DNA of 64,000 nucleotides, taken from Sycobia sp. Sy_11 (lineage: Eukaryota > Arthropoda > Insecta > Hymenoptera > Epichrysomallidae). The notes beneath the pieces are model-generated. The model had not been told where the DNA came from. It made no database searches and worked only from the letters and a program-made list of their open reading frames with translations. The translations under genes and the position numbers were made by a program. How positions within the stretch are numbered: position 1 is the first letter of the stretch; every line of letters begins with the position of its first letter. This document shows, in pieces, positions 1 through 10,469 of the stretch. The stretch covers positions 682,001 through 746,000 of the forward strand of contig JACCIC010000223.1 of assembly GCA_018907035.1 (NCBI GenBank), read 5' to 3'.

Positions 1-139
1 TTTACGATAAGCGTCAACAGAATGATATATCTAATTATATTGTATAAATGTTTGCATACCACAAATTAATCGAAACTGAACATTGCAAGATATTATAGAT
101 TACAATAATGGAGATTAGCAAGAAATTAAAATTTAATGA

Positions 140-481
140 GATAAATGTTGTAACTTTAAAAAAAATTTAAAAATTGATTTGAAAATAATTAATACTATAG
201 TAATATTACAACTATTGTTATTTGATCGTACAAATCAAGGTATAGCAAAAACAAGTAACTTAAAAATAAGTGCAATACCAACGAGTAAACTTTTAATTAA
301 TAACAAAAAATATAATGTTGTGAGTGGAGTATTCTATCGTGGCAATATTTCTCAAGGTCATTATACTAATATGTTAAGTCAACATAAACAATGGTTCCAT
401 ATTAGTGATAAAGATATCTCGAAAAACCAATGACCAAAAGATGCTAAGAATTTTTATCTGTTATTATTAGAACAAATTTAA
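140..481 (+). pseudogene. USP-type deubiquitinase C-terminal remnant
   Basis: One frame is open from 140 to a TGA at 431-433 and then continues in the same frame to a TAA at 479-481. The translation resembles the C-terminal part of a peptidase C19 (USP) domain: a hydrophobic strand ending in LLLF, a segment with YNVVSGVFYRG, the catalytic-His box GHYTNML, an aromatic W-F-H-I-S-D segment, and a terminal YLLLLE block after the TGA. USPs remove ubiquitin from proteins; here only the His-box end is visible and no Cys box is seen in the preceding 140 bases. There is no ATG at the start of the homology, and the TGA sits where the pattern would run on, so this is a decayed fragment. Family assignment comes from motif pattern only. 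The full reading frame could lie left of the window. Confidence 0.5.
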
Positions 482-529
482 TTGAATATTATCCTTAAAC
501 CCTTAAATTAAAAAAAAAAGAAATGAAAT

Positions 530-1190
530 TTATAAATAAACAACTTTTAACAAAAGTACAATATTTAGTCGAATTTAATGTATTCTTAGCATAGTAAGAA
601 TTTTAAATACATATTCATGTATTTTATAAAAAAATTTTATAATATTATTTCTGAAAGTTCCAAATATTAACACAAAAATTATTCTATAAGTAAATTAAAA
701 ATTAGTTCACTAATATAGTAAAATGTTCTACTAACTGCGATAAAGGGAAACATGGTAATTTATGTTCTTAGCATATTAAGAAATCTACTACTTATCATCT
801 TATTCTTAGTACAATAAGAATTTTAAACACACCTTCTCATGTATTTTATAAAAATTTTATATAATTTTAAATATTTTTCGAAATTTCGAAATTTATTAAA
901 ATGAAAATACATACATAATAATATTTTGCCTTGAATTCATTAAATAATAATTTTTTAAAAACTAATGAAATCTGCAAAAAAACAACTTTTAATAAAAGTA
1001 AAATAGTTCGGCGAGTTTTATGTGTTCCGAGCATAGTAAGAATTTTAAATATATCTTCTCATGCATTTTATAACAACTTTATATAAAATATTTGTATAAA
1101 TTGAGTAATTTATTTAAGATAAAAATCAATACATAATAACATATTTAATTTTCATATACCTAAATAATATTTATACAAAATATTTTTCTA
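530..1190. repeat. Degenerate ~220-bp AT-rich tandem repeat, about three units
   Basis: A block reading approximately TCTTAGCATAGTAAGAATTT, followed by a TCATGTATTTTATAA-like stretch, occurs near 583, 803 and 1027, spaced about 220 bases. Copies 1 and 3 also share an upstream AACAACTTTTAA segment, and copies 2 and 3 share a downstream CATACATAATAA segment. Copies are clearly diverged. No coding potential is apparent. Confidence 0.55.
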
Positions 1191-2840
1191 AAATCTTCCG
1201 AAAGGGATTAATAAAAAATAAATTATGTAACAGAATAACCTCTTAAAACAATGGATCATAAAACAAATGCCGTAGTAATTTACAAACACAGCGTAGACCT
1301 TCGTCGCTGATTTGCACCTATATTTGGAAGCATAAATAGAGCGACCTTAAATAAGAAAATAAAAATAAATAAAAAAACATATTATTTATTATTTTTCCCT
1401 TTATCAAAATCAGTAGGACATCTGACTATATCAGTCAACTGATTTACAATTTAATTATACAATATTTTTTGTGTTAATGTATTAAAATCACGTCTATTTA
1501 ACAGTAATTTTAATTAAATAAAAGTTCTATACTTTATAAGTATTTTTTTAGAATAATTTATAATAATTAAATTTGAAAATATTTTCTATACTATTAAAAA
1601 AGCAGAAAATGAAACAATTACAATTACTTAAATATACTTGAACTTATACCACAGGTGATTTTGAACATGTAGCACTCTCTAATAAATTTACGTAAACATA
1701 TTATTAAAGATTTGAATAACATATTATCCAACTCTCTTCCAATGTTCAATATCGGATTTATTAACTATATATATACATACATACAAACATCAGATATATA
1801 GGTAATTAAATAATATAAATTAACTATTGCTTTACACAAAAAAATTTAAGTTCAGCAAAAACACGTCTGACACAAATAGACACGACTTGACAAACAAATC
1901 GCTGGAAAGAAAAATTTGATTAGCATTATAAATTGTGTTTTGTATTACTCTAAAATTACTCTATACAAAAGTATAAAATAAGACAAGTATGGTGTATTGG
2001 ACATTTTAATCATTTAAAAGTTCTTCACTGTGTTGTATTTATATAACTGATATTTTCTCTTAATTAGACTTCACAGGCCAGCGTAATTATTCTTCATTCT
2101 TGAAAAAAAATGTTTCAGCCTAAGTTAGTTAGCAAACATTTATTTAAATTTAACTGCTTGTTTCTATAAAATAAGTTATTAATACTAAACCATTCTATAG
2201 ATTTAACTATAATGCCTTTCAACTAACTATAATTTCGTTAGATCTACTAAATATTATTTTTATTAAATCATTTAGTTAATTTTATTCTTTCTTTATTTGT
2301 ATCAATGAAATATTTATTGGAGTTAACTAAATACACTTTACTAATTTCTTTTACTAAATATTTTCTAGAAGTAACTAATCTTTTTTTCCAATGTATTATA
2401 CGCCCTTTGTATAAAGTCAGATTTTCCTTTAATAAACATATTTTCTTTACAGTCCCCATACTAATAATTTTATTTTTCAGCAATATTTCAGAAAATAAGC
2501 GATTTTTATGAATTAAAATGCATTTGTTCAAAATCATTGCTATATTACAATAGTTTAATAATAGATTCGCTTGTGAAAATTATTTATAATAAAACGAAAT
2601 ACCATCAAATAAATAGTTAATAAATTATATACACATATGGATCATTTGCATAATGTTAACGTCCCAATACATAATTAACCTCCGCAAATGGTTCAGAATA
2701 GTAATCAAATTGTTTCTATATATTGTGTAATCTCCAAATGAACACATCTTGCACAGCGTCGTTCGTAATTTGGTTTTTAGCCGTTAAGAGTAACAGCGTG
2801 CAAATGCTGGTTCGGCGAATGTGCAGCTCGTCCAGCCGTT
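1191..2840. other. AT-rich stretch without a recognisable gene
   Basis: Very AT-rich sequence with short overlapping open frames on both strands at about 2270-2540. None matches a family I recognise. No LTR, TIR or RNA gene signature was seen. Confidence 0.5.
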
Positions 2841-2909
2841 GTGTATGTATGTGTATGTATATGTGTATGTATGTGTATGTATGTGTATATGTGTATGTGT
2901 GCGTATATA

Positions 2910-2955
<46 letters not shown>
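2841..2955. repeat. Compound (TATG)n-(TA)n microsatellite
   Basis: An imperfect TGTATG/TATG tract runs directly into a long TA dinucleotide tract. Open frames across it are repeats of Tyr/Ile/Val and are not genes. Confidence 0.95.
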
Positions 2956-2958
<3 letters not shown>

Positions 2959-4811
2959 TTACTGTTTATATAGTTAATATGAAGGCAAAATTTCCTGATA
3001 CTATTTCGGCACGTAAATAAAAGACACAAGTTTATTGCATTTATTGTACTGCATATCCGGACGGACGCAGTTTTATTACAGTCTGCGTTGCAGCTGTCCG
3101 CGTATGGCCTGCAACACAGATGTTTCGTTGTGCCCTATGTCGATGGAGTATTTCTAAATCTTAAGCGACAAATATTTATGAACCTTTGATACTCAATCTT
3201 TTTTATATAAATTTTCTATATGCGAGCTTCAGTTTTCTATATGCGAGCTTCAGCGCTTATACTTTGAAGTATACAACCAGTCTTTAGTCGTTCCTCTTCG
3301 CAGACAGACGTCTCTCAATAATCGGTCCGTCGTGAATTATATAAAATAGATAAACATTGTACGAAATATCTTGCTCCTTTCGGTGCACGCATCTTAGCTT
3401 TACTTCGCGTTTAGATATTAATTGATAGTGTATCCACGGTGATTGGTGAACGACACCCGAGCGCGCGGTCGTCGAATAGCGAATCTGCGCCAAAGAAACG
3501 GCCGCGACAGCATCAAACCTGTTTTTAAGTACTTGTGGAGCGAGGGCTGTACCTGTGCCTGAAACGTCAGGGCTCTGTGACGTACTGGGCATTGCCATCC
3601 GCTTAATTTCACCGTCACCGTCAACGGCCTCCCTGAGAAAGGGCTTGGTCGGATTAATTTGTCTACAAATTGCGATTGACAAGGTTCGTCAGGGCTGTTC
3701 CCTGACGCATTACGATAGGTAAGAGAGCTCTCTATGGTAAACCATTGCGTTAGTTTAAGTAGCGAAAGATTGATTTATTGTGTAAGCTCTTTTATATAAT
3801 AGTAATCAATAAAGTATTAATTTTCAGCTTGCTCGGGCTTTTCCCTCAAATTCGTGAGGGTTTTTACGCCTAAGCAAGTCTTGTTTATATTATTTACTCG
3901 CGATATTTTGTGTTTTATTTTAATACATAACCATTTATTCCCCGTATCCTTACAATCTTTTTTCTTCGTCTAAATATACTTTAATATATACATTGTTATT
4001 CATATAAAGATATTGTATGGTAAGTAATAACTGAAAATTATACAAATAGATTGTAAAGATTTTTATTAGTTAAAAAGAGGATCGTATTTTTAAATACGCA
4101 ATCTACGCCGCAAAATAATATTAATTTCGATTATATATTTAAAAACTTTAATATATAATTATAATCATATTTACAGTCATGTACTGCTAGCCATTGGTAT
4201 ACGTACATATTGATAGCCATTGGTATATGTATCCTATATATTTGTAAAATATTTTTCTACAATAATATAAATTTCAAACGTGTTTCAAACAATACTTTTT
4301 TATAATGTATAGTCAATTTTTAGGAATTTCATACCTTAGAGTTTATGTGTAACTAAAATTAGAAATATTACAAAAATGCATACTTTATTAACGATATTTT
4401 TGTACTAAACTTCTAACCCATTGATACACGCATATATATGAAAACCCATTATACACGCAATATGCACTTAAAATTGTAAATGGATTATCCGGGCATCGCG
4501 ATTGACGGAAAGATGAAGGGGTACAAATACTGAAGAAAATTTAAAATGCTCGTAACATTGGAAACCGTCAAATCCTTTTTTTTTCTCAATTTTTTCTGAT
4601 CTCCAGGACTCTACTCAATGCAGGTCAGGTCAGAGTATTTATCTCTGGTCAGAACCTGAACACCCCGGATTATCTTATAGCACATCATAAATTTTTTGTC
4701 CACTTTCATACAGGACTTCTTATATTAGCTCATACTGACAACTTTCCGGTATAGCTGGCCTGGCCTGTCCTTAGATGCGGGCTCACGCATCACATAGTTC
4801 ACCCGGGGTAT
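2956..4811. other. No recognised gene; short local duplications
   Basis: A moderately GC-rich patch (about 3050-3870) sits in AT-rich DNA. It contains a perfect tandem duplication of a 21-mer ending GCGAGCTTCAG at 3212-3232 and 3233-3253. A 24-base near-duplication containing TAGCCATTGGTATA lies at about 4188-4236. A minus-strand open frame of 132 codons (3284-3682) matches nothing I know and lies in the GC-rich patch, so I do not call it a gene. The patch could be an LTR-like or other repeat fragment. Confidence 0.4.
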
Positions 4812-5646
4812 GTTCCGAAAAGCCTCCGGTAAGTTGCTGATAAGTAGATATGGCTATGCTGGAATGCATTTTCCTATACTCCCCATGTTAATGTCATAAA
4901 CGGTTATGAAACTGCTAGTTTTCTGCCGTTGACGTAACAGTGTAAGTAAACGGTCTGGTACGGTATTTTGACTTACTGGGATATGGTTTCGTGGAGTTTG
5001 TCTCAGTAAGCAGCTGATCGCGCACATTTTTACAAAACCCCGTCGAACAGCTAGTCGCTGCTGGTCGCGCCCATATACATGTATGTGTACAAGCAGCATT
5101 TAACAGAATTATTTATATTTATGAATTAATTATATATTTATATATATATATATATATAATGAATATATGTATACATATACATATATATATATATACGTAT
5201 ATAATAAGTACTAAATAATTATATAGAAATTTGTAAAATTCATAAATATTAATAATTCTAATTCATAATTAATAAAGAAAACTGATTATTAAGTATACTT
5301 TTCGTAATAAAACTACTAAAATTCGATTTGAAATCTTCTTTAAACAGTCCTTTCGTTAAATTTAAATATATTATACACATGCAAAGATTTACACTAATCT
5401 TGCTTATACGCATACGTGTATATGGGTGCATCCAGTAGCGACTGGGCGCGACCAGCAGTGACCAGCTGTTCGACGGAGTTTTGTGAAAATGGGCGCGATC
5501 AGCTGCTTATTTACACTGATTACATCAACAGCAGGAAACTGACAATTTCATAAAAATTTATGACATTTGCATGGGGAGTATAGGAAAATGCATTCCAACA
5601 TTGCCATATCTAGTTATCGGCAACTTACCGGAGGCCTTTGGGAACA
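4812..5646. repeat. Inverted-repeat (foldback or MITE-like) element
   Basis: The sequence at 4812-5085 reappears as its reverse complement at about 5417-5646. Shared blocks include GGGGAGTATAGGAAAATGCA, a GCGCGATCAGCTGCTTA-like block and CAGCTGTTCGACGG. The left arm has about 60 extra bases relative to the right arm. The central loop (about 5086-5416) is AT-rich with a (TA)n tract. Both arms are open for 70-80 codons, which is a by-product of the shared sequence. This looks like a non-autonomous element with long inverted arms; I could not define TSDs. Confidence 0.65.
5131..5202. repeat. (TA)n/(TATG)n microsatellite in the foldback loop
   Basis: An imperfect run of TA dinucleotides with interspersed ATGTATACAT. 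It lies in the loop of the inverted-repeat element. Confidence 0.9.
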
Positions 5647-5780
5647 GACTGTCGGGAACATTGATAATTAGTAATTTTTCCCGAGATCCAGGTGGCGCTC
5701 ATACAATTCTCCCAGTTTCCCGGCCGCAACCACCATTTATGAAATTTATATGCAGAATGTGCAAATCTAATAATAAGTAA

Positions 5781-6209
5781 ATTTTGCAAAAATAGATTCT
5801 GTACAGTTCAACTAATATTAAATAAAAAAAAATTATTTGGTTATTGAAACGTGAGTGATTACTTTATTAATAGTAAAATAAATGTCCCTGATGAAAATGG
5901 GTCGTTAACATTAATTCAAATTCTTTAAAAATTTTTTTATTTCTCATGACGCTTTTTCATTACGAACTTTTATATTAAAGTTTGTTAAAAAGATAAGTGA
6001 AATAATGAACTTCAATTTCATAACTTAATTCTTGGTTTCATAAACTTGTAAAAAAATTTTCGCACTATTTAAATAAAATTAATTTATAGACACCGAAGTT
6101 TATTAATTTGAGTATAATAATGATAGGTCGTGGAGATGAACTAAATTTTCAATGAATTGGATTTAACCTTATTATTTCGTTTTTAACAGGAATAATATAC
6201 AATCTATCG
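5781..6209. other. AT-rich spacer
   Basis: No gene, TIR or repeat structure was recognised between the foldback element and the (TA)n tract that precedes the first mariner. Confidence 0.5.

Positions 6210-6263
<54 letters not shown>
6210..6263. repeat. (TA)n microsatellite abutting the mariner 5' end
   Basis: An uninterrupted TA dinucleotide tract that ends exactly where the mariner terminal inverted repeat begins. This is consistent with TA target-site preference. Confidence 0.95.
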
Positions 6264-6266
<3 letters not shown>

Positions 6267-7112
6267 GGTGGATTGATAATTTCCCGGCCTGACAAAGAGC
6301 TGGCACCACTAGGTCTACCTTGAGGTGACGTTCTATAAGACCAAACTTAGACAGCTATAGTTTCAATCCCATCGCCATATTAGTTTAGGTTTGCTAGTAC
6401 GCTGAACAAGACGCCACTGTGTTGTTCTTAAAAATAGAAAAGCTAGAAAATCGTGCTGCCATCAAATACTTTTATTTGAAGGGGTTAACACCGAAGGAAA
6501 TTAAAGAAGAGATGAACTCAACACTGGGACATCCTCCTCTTCATATTCAACCGTGAAGCAGTGGGTTTCCGAGTTTTAAAAGGGTCGTGTGAGCACCTCT
6601 GATGAGCCTCGCTCAGGACGCCCCATTGAGGTCACAACTCCAGTTATTATCGAAAAAATTCATCAAATAGTGGTGAAAGTCCGCAGATTAAGAGTGCGTG
6701 AGTTAGCTGAGACCTGTAAGATGTCATATGAACGTGTACAAAATATTTTGCAGCAACATTTGTTCATGGAAGAGCTCTGTCCAAGATGGATGCCGCGTTT
6801 GCTAACAGTCGACCAAAAATTGAATCAACAGAACATTTCTACCGTCAATTTGGCATTATATAAGCCTAATCCAAGCAAATTTTTGCGTTGATTCGTAACC
6901 GTTTACGAAAATTGTGTCCAACACTACACTCCTGAAACCAAACAACAGTCTAAACACTGGAGTGGGCCAGGAAAAACAACTGGAAAGACGGCAAAAACAA
7001 TCTTTTCGGCGAACAAGGTTATGCCTACTATTTTTGGCATGGAAGAGGTAATATATACATTGATTACGTTGAAAATAGTAAAACTATCACTCGTCAATAC
7101 TACGCAGACTAA
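6263..7112 (+). mobile_element. Mariner element copy 1, 3' truncated
   Basis: It starts with the terminal sequence GAGGGTGGATTGATAA, the same 5' end as the complete copy at 57825-59090. Homology runs collinearly through most of the element but stops near 7112, just after the segment encoding the region between the first and second catalytic aspartates. Beyond that point the sequence is gypsy-derived, so the 3' third, including the right TIR, is missing. Tc1/mariner elements of this kind move DNA by a DD34D transposase and duplicate a TA target. Confidence 0.85.
6434..7112 (+). pseudogene. Mariner transposase remnant, copy 1
   Basis: The initiating ATG of the second copy is ATA here (6434-6436). 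The frame is broken several times. An open segment at 6589-6891 encodes the helix-turn-helix-containing N-terminal half (residues around RVRELAETCKMSYERVQNIL). The codon for the first catalytic Asp, just before the HYTPETK block, is TAC (Tyr) at 6904-6906. The second and third catalytic residues are deleted. It cannot encode an active DD34D transposase. Assignment to mariner is firm; the subfamily is not resolved. Confidence 0.85.
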
Positions 7113-7179
7113 GGAGTCAATACTAAGTCAATACTTAGTCAATACTAAGGAGACTCGGAGGAAGACCAGGAGAGCTAAT

Positions 7180-7720
7180 GTAAAGGTCAGAGAGGCAGCG
7201 GCCATACAGGTACCGATAGAGACCCAGTCGCCGAGACTTATAACGACGAGCAAATCGGAGAGGCCGCTGCAGCTGTGAGATGGCCATCTCCCAATGCGCC
7301 GCGACTACGGCCAAGAAGTTGGGAAGTGCGACAGCCAAGGACCAGATCGCCACAAGGTCCGAGTCGCCAGCTCGGAGATAAGCGAGGAGACTCAGAGGAG
7401 CTCTCCGCCGGCACGTGACATGGAGGATGGACGGTTCTATGGTTTGTGGTTCCACTGTAGAGTAATAGAACACCGGGCGTCGAACTGCCCGAGTAGTCGG
7501 AGTAGCACGCTGTCATGCCAATGGAGCGGCCGGCAGGGCGTGGCAATCCGTGACTACCCTGACTGCGGCCCCATCTGTGCGAAGTTGGGAAACGAGAGGA
7601 CGGGGTCATGCATGTCATGCAAACCCTCCGTACACCCTCGGAACGCCGTTAGGACCGAACACCGCACCAGAATCGAAGGGGGCCATTCCGAAGAGCAGGA
7701 AGCGAGTAAGCGATGAGGCC
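7180..7720 (+). pseudogene. Gag-like zinc-knuckle region (gypsy-1)
   Basis: Around 7428-7620 the translation has a Cys/His-rich layout resembling two damaged nucleocapsid CCHC knuckles (elements such as HCRVIEHRASNCP and CGPICAKLG), preceded by a basic, Ser/Arg-rich stretch. In LTR elements this region packages RNA. Several Cys and His positions expected in knuckles are altered and the frame is interrupted, so it is a remnant. Placement upstream of the gypsy-1 protease suggests gypsy gag, but the second knuckle also resembles ORF1 proteins of R1/jockey-type LINEs, so an adjoining LINE fragment is an alternative. Confidence 0.45.
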
Positions 7721-8282
7721 CTGAAGCAAATGAAGCGGGAACTGATGGAGAACGGGCAGAGATCAAAGGAGCTTCCGTACGAGGCAGCAGATCAATTGGA
7801 GAATCCAATGTTGGACCTAGGTGTGCGAAAAGAGAACACCGGAGTCTGGTGTGGGGAGACAGAGAATAGTAAAACCGAGGACTGTTGAGTAGGCCAGGTA
7901 CAGATCGGCGAGTCCCCGAGGGAGGGTCAGGCCGAGGGAGCGAATTGGTATGCGGAGGAGAGACCGTGTATCGTAAGATTACCCCACTCAACGAGAGATG
8001 CGAGACAAGCAGTGGAGGCACCCGAAGCGAAGAGATCCTCGGAAGATGCTTGCCGAAGGTGAAAGAGGTATTAAAGGGGATAGAGTTCGTGTCACCGAGA
8101 TGGCCGAGAGGTACGCCTCCGGCCTGGCTAACACCGGGATCTAGCCACAGCAACGTTCGGGGGGGTGCAGTTGTAGCGGAGTTAAAGCGAACATCAGGGC
8201 CTGTGGAGTCTCAGGACCTGGAGAAAATGGAAGAGCGGAGGAAACCGGACCGGACCAAGATGGAACGAGGTAGCCAGTGCGA
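7721..8282 (+). other. Gag-to-protease linker of gypsy-1, unassigned
   Basis: GC-richer than the flanks, with open stretches in shifting frames (a lysine/glutamate-rich piece at about 7700-7880). No motif is recognisable. The long minus-strand open frame at 7554-8153 runs antisense to this and is attributed to GC composition. Confidence 0.4.
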
Positions 8283-8556
8283 CGTTAGAGAATCGATTAT
8301 TTCTTTCCATGGGGATGAATGGGCGGAGTGATCGCGGACGACCGTGAGTTGTAGATTCGGTCGACGGACCTCGAGTAGCCGAGCGATTGAAGGATCGACT
8401 GCGGCCGACCTCGACGAGGCTTAACAGTGCCCTCGGCGGAGGGACGATCATACTAGACGAGCTGCCGCTAATATTAGACGTGGATGGGCTTGTCGGAGAG
8501 TTGTTAGTCAAAGCAGCCAGTTTCCTGGTCCATGACTTCATTTTGGGTATGGACTG
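8283..8556 (+). pseudogene. Retropepsin remnant (gypsy-1)
   Basis: Retroviral-type aspartic protease cleaves the Gag-Pol polyprotein. The plus frame beginning ENRLFLSMGMNG shows the N-terminal strand. A VDSVDG stretch stands where the active-site DSG/DTG triad would be. The C-terminal strand has FLVHDFILGMD and is followed by a TGA (ILGMD is the usual flap-end motif). There is at least one frameshift and one internal stop in the active-site region. Its position between the gag-like region and the RNase H tail supports the call. Confidence 0.6.
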
Positions 8557-8802
8557 ATCCCAGATTTGGGAGGTCGAAGCCCGTCTAGGACCCGGTCAGT
8601 GGCGTATACGAGGCGACAGTTGGAGAGAAGTTAGCCGCACGGGACAAGAGGCGGAGGAGGACGAGTTACCATATCGGCCGAATGCGCGGGTATCGTCGAA
8701 GCCAGTGAGGACCAAAGGACCTTAGTCGAGGACCTCGTGAGCATTCTGTTGCCTGAGGCAGCTGAACAAATGGGAGCGGCCATCCTGATCGAGCATAGCA
8801 TA
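8557..8802 (+). other. Junction replacing RT and most of RNase H in gypsy-1
   Basis: About 250 bases lie between the protease and RNase H remnants, far less than the roughly 1.5 kb an RT plus RNase H would need. No YxDD box or other RT motif is visible in any frame. I infer an internal deletion. Confidence 0.55.
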
Positions 8803-8935
8803 TAGGTACCGGCCGCCTGTCCCGCTGGGTCTTGGGGATGCAGCAATGACACTTTGAGATAGTGCATAGGCGCGGAGAGATTCACAACGTCCCGGACGCG
8901 TTGTCGCGGATGTTCGAGAATGAATTCGAAGAAAT
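8803..8935 (+). pseudogene. RNase H C-terminal tail (gypsy-1)
   Basis: The translation contains a TGRLSRW-like motif, then HFEIVHRRGEIHNVPDALSR, typical of the end of the Ty3/gypsy RNase H domain just before integrase. One stop interrupts it. The catalytic Asp/Glu residues of RNase H lie upstream and are absent. Confidence 0.7.
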
Positions 8936-9049
8936 TGCCAACTTCAATCGTGCGACGATAAATGGTACGCTCAGAGGATTTAGGAAGTCATAGAATTTCC
9001 ATACAAGTTCTCGGGGTGGGGTGTCCATGATGGTATATTATATAGGCGC

Positions 9050-10190
9050 AGGGTGGATCCTATTTTGAAATACGTGACAGAGGATCAAGATAATTGGAAA
9101 CGTGTGGTACCAACGAACCACCGAGAGAGAGTTTTGCGTGAGGCACATGAGGAACCGTCAGCTGGCCACCTGGGCATCAAGAATACGCATCAAAGAATCA
9201 CGAGAGACGACGACTGGCCAGGGGATCTACCACGATACCAACACCTATGTTCGCCAGTGCCTCGAGTGTCAGCGACATAAGCCTACGCAAACAGGACCGC
9301 ATGGGCTGATGGGTCACCGCACTGTGGAGACACCCTGGTTCATGGTGGCCGCCGATGTCGTCGAGCTTCCCCCGAGCAAGGGACAATACAAGCACATTTT
9401 GGTGTTCCAGGACCTCTTCACACGCGGGGTCGAGTTAAAGGAATTGAAGGCAACCGATGGCAAGGCGGTCGCTAAGGCTTTCGAGGAGTTAGTCCTATTC
9501 CGATGGAACACACCGGACTATTTCTTGAGCGACAATGGGACCGAGTTTGATAATCAGGTACTAAAGGGTCTGCTAGAAGAATATGGTGTCAAACAATTCA
9601 CGACGCCACCATACCATCCGCAAGCCAATCCGGTAGTGCAGAGCAACCGGACGTTGAAGACCATAATTTCCATATTCGTAGGACCGAACCACCAGGAGCG
9701 GGATCTTCATTTGCACGAGCTACGACACGCCATGAATACGGCGACTCAAACATCAACTAAAGTATCACCAGCGTTTTTGAACTTCGGCCAGCATCCACAA
9801 CCGGTACAAAGCTTGAGAAGAGAGGTTGAGATATGCGAGCTGGTTTCGAGAATCGAACTCGAAGTACGGAAGGACCGTATGCGGCGGTTAAACACGTTGA
9901 GTGATCTTGTCGTCCGCCACATAAACGGAGTACGGACCACTCAAGAGAGATATTATAACCGGGGTAGACGAGATGTGTGTTGCGAGAGACCAAGTGCTAC
10001 GTAGGGTACGCGTTTAGTCGAGTGGGACCCATGGGTTCTCCTCTAAGTTGACCTCTAGATACGAAGGCCCCTTTCGAATTTCCGATCAGCTATTCCCGAC
10101 GGTTTACGTGCTCGAGACGGGCTCGAGTCAACGAAACGCGAAGATGCTCGCATCGGAACTAAATGGTATGTCCCCTCCCCTAGCGATATT
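9050..10190 (+). pseudogene. Ty3/gypsy integrase, catalytic Glu lost (gypsy-1)
   Basis: Integrase inserts the cDNA into the genome. The HHCC zinc finger spans 9053-9290 but switches frame near 9200 (His pair in one frame, CLEC in the next). The core is open from 9102 to 10004: first Asp at 9354-9356 (AADVVE), second Asp at 9531-9533 (SDNGTEF), and 35 codons on, where Glu belongs, GTG encodes Val (9636-9638), with Gln in place of the neighbouring Arg. The post-integrase KYEGPF-like segment follows at about 10055 in another frame after a stop. The enzyme would be inactive even if translated. Confidence 0.85.
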
Positions 10191-10456
10191 GTCAGTCCCA
10201 GGCTCTGTCTTTAGGTTCGTGACGAGATGTTTTTGTTCTTCCTTTCCCTTTAGCCTTCCCCCACTTTTCCATTGTAGTTAGACCAGAAGAGGACCCAGAG
10301 GTAAGGCGAGAGCTCATCGTCGACAGCATTGTCAAAAGGGACGGTCCTCACTCGGGGGTAAGCTAACCGCGCGACGCACACTCCCCAAACGCGAAGAAGA
10401 TAGAAGAGAGGTCGGAAAAAGCCGAGATCCAGGGTTCGGCGGACGAAGTCCGATTT

Positions 10457-10469
10457 AGAGGAGGAGATT
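10457..10469 (+). other. Polypurine tract of gypsy-1
   Basis: AGAGGAGGAGATT immediately precedes TGTGACG, a TG-starting LTR-like sequence. The same arrangement (purine tract, then TGTGACG) occurs at 30473-30492 in gypsy-3. PPTs prime plus-strand DNA synthesis. Confidence 0.55.

Larger units (their letters stand above)
7113..10469 (+). mobile_element. Gypsy-1: Ty3/gypsy body lacking RT, plus strand
   Basis: Domain order on the plus strand is a gag-like zinc-knuckle region, a retropepsin fragment, the last part of RNase H, integrase, the post-integrase segment, and then a PPT next to an LTR-like start. No reverse transcriptase motif is present between protease (ends near 8556) and the RNase H tail (from about 8803). 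Many frameshifts and stops show an old inactive copy. The left edge abuts mariner copy 1 through a small stretch in which GTCAATACT recurs three times (7117-7147). Confidence 0.75.

Noticed and set aside
2268..2537. 89-codon Lys/Ile-rich minus-strand open frame
   Set aside because: AT-rich low-complexity content; the opposite strand is equally open; no motif.
3284..3682. 132-codon minus-strand open frame
   Set aside because: No recognisable domain, no neighbouring exon pattern, and an overlapping frame on the same strand is also open; composition explains it.
7554..8153. 199-codon minus-strand open frame
   Set aside because: Runs antisense to the plus-strand gypsy-1 remnant, has no known motif, and lies in a GC-rich stretch where chance open frames are long.
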